Origin: Zancudomyces culisetae
Taxonomy: Eukaryota > Kickxellomycota > Harpellomycetes > Harpellales > Legeriomycetaceae
Assembly (NCBI GenBank): GCA_001969505.1
Contig: LSSK01000123.1
Coordinates: 1 to 11,972 of the forward strand
Length of the DNA: 11,972 nt
Direction of reading: 5' to 3'
The notes under the pieces were generated by a model, which saw only the letters and a list, made by a program, of their open reading frames with translations, was not told where the DNA came from and searched no databases. Each line of letters starts with the position of its first letter. Positions within the stretch are counted from its first letter, which is position 1. Shown piece by piece: positions 1 through 6,584 of the stretch. The position numbers and the translations under genes were made by a program.

Positions 1-32
1 TCCCCCTCTTCCTCCTCTTCCTCCTCCTCTTC
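1..32 (-). repeat. Acidic codon run (GAA/GAG)n at window edge
   Basis: On the minus strand bases 32-6 read as nine consecutive Glu codons, mixed GAA and GAG, then GGG. Mixed synonymous codons argue for selection on the acidic tract rather than very recent slippage. The low complexity may explain why the sequence stops here. Confidence 0.8.
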
Positions 33-551
33 AGATAATGAATCAATTTTTAATTTTTTGTCAACTTCATTTAATGTACTAAATCCAGCAATTCGTTCAC
101 CACCGCCACCACTAGATACCTTCGAATCTCCCTTCGGCTTATCTATAATAGCGTTCCTAAAGCTACTATATAGCCCTCTTGTTCTATTCAGATTACAATT
201 CGCACCTATAAATCCCAAAGTGCTGCTTCCACTAGTCCCCACACCTACTGTGAATATGCTTTTTGGGATTATTTGATTCTGTCGCCCAATTATATTATAC
301 GCATCGAGATTTGCGCGCTTGATTTCATTTAGAACCAGCGAATTTTGCCCCAAATGCCTGTCTATGCTTTCCTTGAGATCAATGTTCATTTTTAATCTTC
401 CTTTTGATCTGGCTATCTGTCTCGTCTCCTCGGATATCGTATTTTCTTTTCTTTCACCGGCTTTGTTCTTTCCCTTTATAGTGCTTTTCCATTCTTCATA
501 TGAAATCGAGTTCCGTAAACTACCTTTTTGATTTTCCGCACCGATATGCAT
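1..551 (-). CDS. Unrecognised protein, N-terminal part only (runs off left edge)
   Basis: The minus-strand frame is open from 563 to the window edge (about 187 codons), in DNA where random frames close quickly, so it is very probably coding. I take ATG at 551-549 as the start, which gives 183 visible residues. The product is hydrophilic and basic at first (motifs such as SISYEEWK, KGKNKAGERKE and SKGRLKMN). Next comes a Gly/Ser-rich stretch around residues 120-165 that includes SSGGGGER, and then SLS followed by nine Glu codons and a Gly codon at the edge. No signal peptide or membrane segment is visible. I do not recognise the family; the charged, low-complexity character would suit a nuclear or nucleolar protein, but that is inference. 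The start is uncertain: an out-of-frame ATG at 567 opens a 15-codon frame overlapping it, and an upstream exon is possible. The C-terminus lies outside the window. Confidence 0.68.
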   Translation of the reverse strand, partial: MHIGAENQKGSLRNSISYEEWKSTIKGKNKAGERKENTISEETRQIARSKGRLKMNIDLKESIDRHLGQNSLVLNEIKRANLDAYNIIGRQNQIIPKSIFTVGVGTSGSSTLGFIGANCNLNRTRGLYSSFRNAIIDKPKGDSKVSSGGGGERIAGFSTLNEVDKKLKIDSLSEEEEEEEEEG

Positions 552-567
552 TCGGATTTGTTTTCAT
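520..567 (-). other. Short upstream ORF overlapping the left gene's start
   Basis: ATG at 567-565 opens a frame of 15 codons plus TAG (522-520). It lies out of frame with, and overlaps, the ATG at 551. It would be the first AUG met by a scanning ribosome, so it could dampen translation of the partial gene. Alternatively it belongs to a coding exon: the same frame is open for a further 15 or so codons upstream (back to a TGA) and begins near a TAG that could be a splice acceptor. Sequence alone does not separate these options. Confidence 0.35.
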
Positions 568-711
568 ATTCTGCTTCCAAGAATCAATAAATATATCCAG
601 TTTTCCCGTCTCTACACTTCACACCGTTTCTTTTTTTAGTATCCTCTGTTCTACTTTTTTATTTTATTTTTTAAACTGTTTATTTATTATTTATTTGTTT
701 TACATTTGGCT

Positions 712-738
712 TTAGGGTTATTATCAATGATTAACCCT
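712..738. promoter_or_regulatory. Possible Tbf1-type site(s), AACCCTAA, with inverted partner
   Basis: TTAGGGTT at 712-719 is the exact reverse complement of AACCCTAA, the telomere-repeat-like element bound by Tbf1-family factors in many fungal promoters, notably of ribosomal-protein and snoRNA genes (family knowledge). A near-copy, AACCCT, lies at 733-738 in the opposite orientation, so 714-720 and 732-738 form 7-bp inverted arms (AGGGTTA / TAACCCT). The element is about 160 bp upstream of the left gene's ATG, a plausible promoter position. Confidence 0.4.
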
Positions 739-1033
739 TAATAATTATTAATTCCACTCGATTATTTTTGTAAAAGATTGCCCATATTTCCATATATTGT
801 TCCGTGTTTATTTTTTTTTCGACTTTCCCACTTTTTCATTTTTGCATTTTTTCTTTTCTTTTTTTACAAAATTGTTATTTTTAATCATCTCTAAAATCCA
901 AAGTCACTCAAGCACTTTACACTATAAAAAAATCAAATAAAAAAATCAAAAAATAAAAACATAAAAACTAATAAAAATAAAACGATTATAATTTAGTGAT
1001 GTCATACGCTTGTTTTATTATCATCCAACTTGC

Positions 1034-1089
1034 AATTACATGAAATCTGTAACAAAATTATCATCAATAATACAAATCTTCATGTAATT
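1034..1089. repeat. Perfect 11-bp inverted repeat
   Basis: AATTACATGAA at 1034-1044 is exactly complementary to TTCATGTAATT at 1079-1089, separated by 34 nt. The arms are A+T-rich, so chance occurrence in a spacer of this size is quite possible. Confidence 0.35.
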
Positions 1090-1346
1090 TTTTTTTTTAT
1101 TGATTTTATATATACTTTTTTTTTTCTTACCATCTTGCCATTTTGACAAGCTTTTCAGTTTACAGATGACGCAAATAAGATTCAAATATTATTCATTTAC
1201 TTTTTTTTTTGATTGATTTTGAAACATGTCAAAAAAAGACTATATACTCTTCATTCCACTCCACTACACTTCACTCCAATCCTCACCTTCCACTTTCCAG
1301 ATTCCAGATTCAATTTTTTCTTTAGATCTGTAGTACTAATTGGTCT

Positions 1347-1364
1347 GAGGGAGGGAGGGAGGGG
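1347..1364 (+). other. G-quadruplex motif, single-base loops
   Basis: The plus strand has four runs of at least three G separated by single A bases (runs at 1349-1351, 1353-1355, 1357-1359 and 1361-1364). This matches the strict G3-N1-G3-N1-G3-N1-G3 pattern, which generally gives very stable parallel quadruplexes. It stands out in an A+T-rich spacer and lies on the template strand for the flanking minus-strand genes, about 480 bp past the PPR stop codon and about 800 bp before the left gene. Confidence 0.7.
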
Positions 1365-1710
1365 TTCTATTACTGAGAATACCCAAGTATCCCTATGAAC
1401 TCTCTATCTGTAAATATTATCAAAGCCAACCTGACCCAGTAAAAAAAGAAAAAAAACATCATATACTAGTTTGAAGCTGCAAACATAGGCCCAATACTTG
1501 ACCATTGCCAAGTATTTTACTTTTTTTTTTTGTATCAGGGTGGTTCAAGATAATCTAGATAAATGCAGAATATTGTATGGACTGTTTTAATTTATTTATG
1601 TATTTTTTAAATTGTAAAATGTTATCACGTTACGTTCAAACTTTACCACAAAACCCAAGGAGGTTAACAATGTTTTAAATAGTTTTTTTTAGCTATATTT
1701 CATTTTATTT

Positions 1711-1744
1711 TTGTTTTGATTTGATTTGGTTTGGTTTGATTTGG
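1711..1744. repeat. Degenerate pentamer tract (TTGAT/TTGGT)
   Basis: From 1716 the plus strand reads TTGAT, TTGAT, TTGGT, TTGGT, TTGAT, TTGG in phase, preceded by a related TTGTT at 1711. It is a short microsatellite in the region downstream of the PPR gene. Confidence 0.65.
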
Positions 1745-1800
1745 ACTGTCAAGACATGACTAAGTAAACACACAAAACAAAGAGATACTATCAGCATAAT

Positions 1801-1825
1801 ACAACAACAACAACAACAACAACAA
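1801..1825. repeat. (CAA)8 trinucleotide repeat
   Basis: About eight CAA units lie 17 bp downstream of the PPR stop codon. On the PPR transcript they would read UUG repeats within the 3' UTR. Length polymorphism between strains is likely. Confidence 0.85.
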
Positions 1826-1841
1826 GTATGTATATGCATAA

Positions 1842-4800
1842 TTAGGCAAACCGAGAATAAAAATCGTTACAAATATGGTTTGCCAAATTAGACAGATTAT
1901 TATGTTCCAGACCATCAAAGAGCAGCTTGGGCATACGTGTACTAGGGGTAATATTCAATGCGATTAGATCTTGATACAAAACCAGTGCCTCAAGTGGTCG
2001 GTTATCACGAAACAGAGCGTAGATAAGGCACTCAAACGTTTCTGGAGTCGGCAGCTGCCTTAGGTTGAAAAGTTCAGAGATAGCTCTAATCTCAAAGATA
2101 TGATGTAAGCTGTCAGTTGCGATTGTGGTTGTGGTTGTGGTTGTGGCCATGCTAGGATCTGAATCTTTAAGATCGATTGGACTGTCCATGACACAATTAT
2201 TCTGCGAGTATGACAACGAAGGTGACCTACTATATTGGTGTCTATACCAAGGATTCGGTATTGAAGAAAAATACGCCAAATAATTATGTTCTTTGGCAAT
2301 AGGTGTGTCAAGCGAGGAAGGTTCTGAGCGTGAGTGAGGGGATGGTTCATCACTACCACCGAGTACATGTACTGGCACAGTTAGAGGAACAGCTCTGCCT
2401 ACCATGTGCAAGTATACATCAATCGCTAGCTCCAACCGACCATAAGAAGTCGCCTTTTCTGTAAGCATGTTGTAGGTATGAGTATTCAAAAACAGGTTAT
2501 GATACTCGCTGCTAGTTTTACCGGTGCCATCAGTGCTACCAGTGTTTCCAGCTGTGATTTTTGCAAATAGAGCTGATGCCAATTCGTATTTAGAAAAGCT
2601 CAGCAAATTGATAACGGCTTGGGAAAACATTGGAGCGGTTGGTGAGATGTTTGCATACTTTACCATATCGTTATACACAATATCTGCCCCTGCAAAATCA
2701 CCAAACACAGAAAGGGCATCGAGAACCAAGTTATACAGCTCGCTGTCCAATGGGAAATCAGTTTCCACTAGGTATTCGTATATGCGGCGTGGATGGTCAG
2801 GATGCTCCAAAATATCATAGTTTAGGTGCGGTAATTTGGTAGCATCTAACTTTGAGCGCAAAAAATGTGTTCCCAGACTTGAAAATTGTATAAAGTCTTC
2901 GGTTTGTTGGTCAAGGCGTTTATGTGCGTAATTCCCAACCGTTATATATGACTTGAATAATATGTATAAAGTGAATGTGTTTGGTTCGATTTCTTTGAGC
3001 ATAGTAGCTTTTCTAAATAGCGAAATTAATAAATCATGATTGTATTGGCTGTAGGCATGTGACATTAATATGTTGATGTGCTCAATAGATAATACCGATT
3101 CATCCCTGTTCACAAGTGCGTTTTTGTAGGTCATATTCAGTTGCCCAAAATCCGTTGTCAAAAATACTTTGTACATGGCTGTATATATAGGAATTGTGGG
3201 AGAAAAGTCAGAATTATTAACCAAGTCGTTGAAGATTTTAATACAGGAATCTACATCTCTTGTCTTTGATAGCCCGTTAAGAAGTGTAGAATAAGTGATA
3301 ATGTTTGGTTTGTTGGATGTCGAATTGGATTTATTTTGTCCCATTTCGTAGAATATTTTGATAGCCAGCTCAGATTGTCCTAGCATAAGCATACTTTTGA
3401 TCACCAGTGTAGAAAATGTAGTATCGATTAGTGCGTGTGTTCCTTTGTTGAATTTCAGACGTTTGTAGAAATTAATAATTGTTTGCGCCTGTGATTTTTT
3501 TTCGGCTTGTAAAGCTAACAACTCCCAGCTATCGGGATTATCACCAGAGTAGTGGGAATTATCATTATCATAACTCACCTGACCACCACACGTCTTGGGC
3601 TGTCCGCCATCTAATAGTACAGCTTCACTCTCGTCGCTAGAACTTTTTATTTTGGTAGGTAATAAATCGAATTTCTTGGTATGGCCTAGCAAAAAGTTGG
3701 TTACAGTAATGTGGTCAGGCACAACTCCGAGTCTTAAAAGTCCAAAAAGAATATCATATCCGAATTCAAACTGGTCGTTTTGGATCGCATGGTAAAACAG
3801 TGTATTCAATGTCATTGTCGAAAGAGAAAAGCTCTCGTACAGCTGGTATTTATTTACCTTGTAGTCCCGAGCACTAACACTGTTATTTTTACCATTTACC
3901 AACGTGCAACTTTTTTCCGATAATAAAGAGTTTTTGCGCAAGTCAGCCCCTTGATCAATATCATCAATGAGATAGCGTGCATTTCTGTCCGCGCTGTCTT
4001 TGGTTGGCAATGTTTCAGCAGCCTTCAATAGATTCTGCTGAATCCCAGAGTCATTGATTGTCCTGTAACGTTCCATGTATTTTAGCTCTCTAGCTACGCT
4101 AAAAAACTCTCCAAGAACTTTTTTCGCGTCTGAAATACCTAATTCGCTTTTATATCTCATATTCTCTGCATTTTGATGGCTCAATATCGCCTGTATTATC
4201 AAAGTATATGTTACAGCATTCTTTGAAAGAGTCTTTTTGACATCTGTAAATTTATCCATGTGTTTAAATACCCGGTACGCTAAGTCAACCTCTCCCAAGT
4301 GGATGTGTGCAGATATCAAATGGTTAGCCGTAATCGTATCCATCGCAATTCTAAATACATTCTTGTCAGATTTCTCTCTGCGAGTATAAACGGTGTTGCC
4401 ATTGTCCACATTTGTAATTTTATTTCTAAAATCGATAAGGTGTGTCGATTGTGTCTGGTCAATATTAACATCCAAGGCATAGTATACAGCATGAACCAAC
4501 TGTCGGTACGATTGTAGTTCGTTTAGCGCGTTCAAGTAGCTATTAAAAATAAATGAAGACTCGATTGGTTGTCCCGTCATCAGCACATTTTCCACTATTT
4601 CCACTATTTTCTCATGTACTCCGTGGCTACACTTGCCGGTACTATTCTGAGGTTTATTGTCCGACTCGCTACTTGCGCTCTTGCCTCTCAAGACCATCCC
4701 CATTGTTCTATCCTGATCAAATCGTTTTAGAACTTCGATCAACAGTACTACCGCAGGTTCACAAAGCTGTTTAAGCAACTCATCTCTATTATAATGGTGG

Positions 4801-6089
4801 CTGATAGCTTGGTATATATTCCATGAGGTTTCAACAAAATTACTGATTCCCCTTTCACCTAGCAATGCGTTCTTTGTGATAAGTTTTTTAATCATTTTGT
4901 CTACTTTTTGTCCTAAAAATACAATTTCACCATCTTTTTTATCAATAGTGCTTAAAGTAAGAGGATAGTTGTTCTTGGACAGCATTCGTTCGATGTGACG
5001 CTGTGTAGATATAAGCCTTTTGTCAAATAATAGTGGAAATCCACTAAGCAACCGTTCAAGTTGGATTACTAGTTCATGTTTGGCGCTGGAATTAGTAGGC
5101 AGTCCTTTACTGGTATTACAATCGTTTTGAGCTAACTGTTGCAGTTGCAGTTGCTGCAAGTATCTACCGTTTACCGATACAAGTCCACTGCTCAAATTCC
5201 TTGAGTGATAGGTAGTTCGTTCCTTAAACTTTCTACCAATTTTGTTATAATTGTCATAGTGTTCATTAGAAACATCACGCTTTTTACCAGGAATGTCGAG
5301 TGTTTCGTCCTTATAACCCTTCATCGTTTTACTCTGGCTATGGTTTTGAACCTGGCCCTGGCCTTGATCCTGTTTTACACGTATATCTGCATCTTTTTGA
5401 AAATGATTAGCTGCTTCCAAATTTTTTCGCTGATCTATAGCCTTTTCCAGTCCTGATTCTTTATGTTTTTTCATATCAATCATTTCCGAACTCTCATTGC
5501 TGTGTTTTTTGGTTTTGTTGGGACTTTTCATTACACTTCTTAAATATCGCCAGTAGCCGCCATTGTTACCGGTAAAAGATACAAAATTATCGGAAAAATC
5601 AATCATTTTAATCAAAAAATCTTCGGGTTGGTCATTTTGTAGAGATAGTTCTGCTCGTAGAATGTCTTGATTTTCATGTGGTTCGCTGCCAAGAAAAATG
5701 GGATGCTGAAATTCAGAATGCAGCAACTTTATTTTACAAACTTTGTCGCTGGGTTGGCACTTTACAGGCTGTTCAGCATGATTAATATTGATATGACCAT
5801 CGTTCTTCGATTCATCAATTGTCTTTTTGTGTTCTGAATCTGATATTTTCTTCAAGGTTGAAAACCGCCTAGAAACAATCTTTGTACTGGTGACATTATG
5901 ATACAATTTTTGTCCTACTTCTTGCCTGTATACTGGTTGCTGAAATAATGTCATATAGTATGGGACATACCTCCGATGACTGTTCAAGGTATTTTTGACT
6001 GCGGATTTATGTCTAATTATACCGCTATTTAAGTGTGTTTGGTTTGGAAAAAGCCGATGAAATCTGGTAAATTTTGGTTGTGATAACAT
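1842..6089 (-). CDS. Large mitochondrial pentatricopeptide repeat (PPR) protein
   Basis: This single-exon gene encodes 1415 residues; an in-frame stop at 6125-6123 and no intervening ATG fix the start. Residues 1-56 contain no acidic residue and about nine Arg/Lys, a classic mitochondrial presequence; RRFS at 74-77 suits matrix-protease cleavage before S77. Residues about 85-500 are mostly hydrophilic linker. The rest carries degenerate helix-turn-helix PPR units, for example about 582-615, 756-795, 888-918, 929-963, 1003-1037, 1117-1150, 1203-1235 and 1348-1382. The clearest are the ITYSTLLNGL...SCIKIFNDL and TFECLIYALF...ALVLYQDL units. PPR arrays bind single-stranded RNA in organelles, acting in processing, stability or translation of mitochondrial transcripts (family knowledge). 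Low-complexity insertions separate the units, including a Thr run at about 1316-1322. I cannot tell which transcript is bound; a CYA5-like translational role is one possibility. PPR and mitochondrial calls are firm; the specific role is unknown. Confidence 0.88.
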   Translation of the reverse strand: MLSQPKFTRFHRLFPNQTHLNSGIIRHKSAVKNTLNSHRRYVPYYMTLFQQPVYRQEVGQKLYHNVTSTKIVSRRFSTLKKISDSEHKKTIDESKNDGHININHAEQPVKCQPSDKVCKIKLLHSEFQHPIFLGSEPHENQDILRAELSLQNDQPEDFLIKMIDFSDNFVSFTGNNGGYWRYLRSVMKSPNKTKKHSNESSEMIDMKKHKESGLEKAIDQRKNLEAANHFQKDADIRVKQDQGQGQVQNHSQSKTMKGYKDETLDIPGKKRDVSNEHYDNYNKIGRKFKERTTYHSRNLSSGLVSVNGRYLQQLQLQQLAQNDCNTSKGLPTNSSAKHELVIQLERLLSGFPLLFDKRLISTQRHIERMLSKNNYPLTLSTIDKKDGEIVFLGQKVDKMIKKLITKNALLGERGISNFVETSWNIYQAISHHYNRDELLKQLCEPAVVLLIEVLKRFDQDRTMGMVLRGKSASSESDNKPQNSTGKCSHGVHEKIVEIVENVLMTGQPIESSFIFNSYLNALNELQSYRQLVHAVYYALDVNIDQTQSTHLIDFRNKITNVDNGNTVYTRREKSDKNVFRIAMDTITANHLISAHIHLGEVDLAYRVFKHMDKFTDVKKTLSKNAVTYTLIIQAILSHQNAENMRYKSELGISDAKKVLGEFFSVARELKYMERYRTINDSGIQQNLLKAAETLPTKDSADRNARYLIDDIDQGADLRKNSLLSEKSCTLVNGKNNSVSARDYKVNKYQLYESFSLSTMTLNTLFYHAIQNDQFEFGYDILFGLLRLGVVPDHITVTNFLLGHTKKFDLLPTKIKSSSDESEAVLLDGGQPKTCGGQVSYDNDNSHYSGDNPDSWELLALQAEKKSQAQTIINFYKRLKFNKGTHALIDTTFSTLVIKSMLMLGQSELAIKIFYEMGQNKSNSTSNKPNIITYSTLLNGLSKTRDVDSCIKIFNDLVNNSDFSPTIPIYTAMYKVFLTTDFGQLNMTYKNALVNRDESVLSIEHINILMSHAYSQYNHDLLISLFRKATMLKEIEPNTFTLYILFKSYITVGNYAHKRLDQQTEDFIQFSSLGTHFLRSKLDATKLPHLNYDILEHPDHPRRIYEYLVETDFPLDSELYNLVLDALSVFGDFAGADIVYNDMVKYANISPTAPMFSQAVINLLSFSKYELASALFAKITAGNTGSTDGTGKTSSEYHNLFLNTHTYNMLTEKATSYGRLELAIDVYLHMVGRAVPLTVPVHVLGGSDEPSPHSRSEPSSLDTPIAKEHNYLAYFSSIPNPWYRHQYSRSPSLSYSQNNCVMDSPIDLKDSDPSMATTTTTTTIATDSLHHIFEIRAISELFNLRQLPTPETFECLIYALFRDNRPLEALVLYQDLIALNITPSTRMPKLLFDGLEHNNLSNLANHICNDFYSRFA
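2124..2147. repeat. Hexamer repeat encoding poly-Thr in the PPR gene
   Basis: GTGGTT is repeated about four times on the plus strand, read on the coding strand as alternating ACC and ACA Thr codons. It lies in a non-repeat insertion before the last PPR unit and is probably a slippage-prone coding microsatellite. Confidence 0.7.
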
Positions 6090-6584
6090 TTCTAATCTAG
6101 TATAAAGTATATAAAGTAAATTTTATGGATGGTATTTAGTTGTCCATTGTTTTAGGTGTGTCAGTCTACAATACAACGGTTATCTTTTATTATTCAGTAT
6201 ATTTTTGTATTTAGCAATAGAGAATATACTAGTGAAGTATCAAATGGATACGGATCAAAAATTCTATTCACAAGAAATCAAACCCGATTGGCCGAGAAAT
6301 ATAAAAAAAATTTCTTCTTGTTTTTCTTGTCTTGGGATTAGCTACGTGAAAATGTCGAATTTCAAACTCTAAATAGGCAGGAATCATTCAGCATTCTCAG
6401 CATCAACAGTGCAGCTAGGCCCCACTACTGGCCTACCGATCGCCTGCCTCACACCACTCCCACACTCACTTGTGTTTTTTATCTGTGTATTCAGCTAAGT
6501 AAGTATAGAATAAAAAACTAAAGAGAAAAAAAAAAGAAAAAGAAAATAGGCGTGGCAAGGGTTAAATATGAAGCAAAATGTAGC
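6090..6584. other. Spacer between OSH-type gene and PPR gene
   Basis: This tandem spacer holds the 3' UTR of the oxysterol-binding protein gene and the promoter and leader of the PPR gene. A TATATA-like sequence at 6101-6117 is within 30 nt of the PPR ATG, probably too close to act as its TATA box. A three-codon upstream ORF (ATG GAC AAC TAA) occupies 6147-6136 on the PPR sense strand. The stretch at about 6405-6470 is richer in C and G than its surroundings and contains a small hairpin. Confidence 0.6.
6416..6435. repeat. Short perfect hairpin, TAGGCC / GGCCTA
   Basis: TAGGCC at 6416-6421 and GGCCTA at 6430-6435 are perfect 6-bp inverted arms around an 8-nt loop. They lie in a locally C-rich patch of an otherwise A+T-rich spacer about 330 bp upstream of the PPR gene. 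It could be a bipartite factor site or an RNA hairpin in the OSH 3' region; evidence for either is thin. Confidence 0.35.

Larger units (their letters stand above)
552..1841. other. A+T-rich intergenic spacer, no gene seen
   Basis: This spacer of about 1.3 kb separates the PPR gene's stop codon from the start of the left partial gene; both are on the minus strand. It must hold the PPR 3' UTR and the partial gene's promoter. It is dominated by poly-T runs (for example around 1089, 1117, 1201 and 1520), an A-rich tract at 925-985 and pyrimidine-rich DNA at 1245-1325. I found no convincing ORF, tRNA or snoRNA. Distinct elements (AACCCTAA site, inverted repeat, G4 motif, simple repeats) are listed separately. 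Confidence 0.7.

Noticed and set aside
1034-1089. 11-bp inverted repeat as a functional hairpin or transposon end
   Set aside because: A rough estimate gives an appreciable chance of one such repeat in an A+T-rich spacer of this length. There is no target duplication or transposase nearby.
990-1170. C/D-box snoRNA candidates from TGATG-like words
   Set aside because: No properly spaced C and D boxes with flanking terminal stem could be found on either strand.
1797-1841. Puf3-type UGUAnAUA element in the PPR 3' UTR
   Set aside because: Only UGUAUUAU and other near-matches were found on the sense strand, not the consensus.
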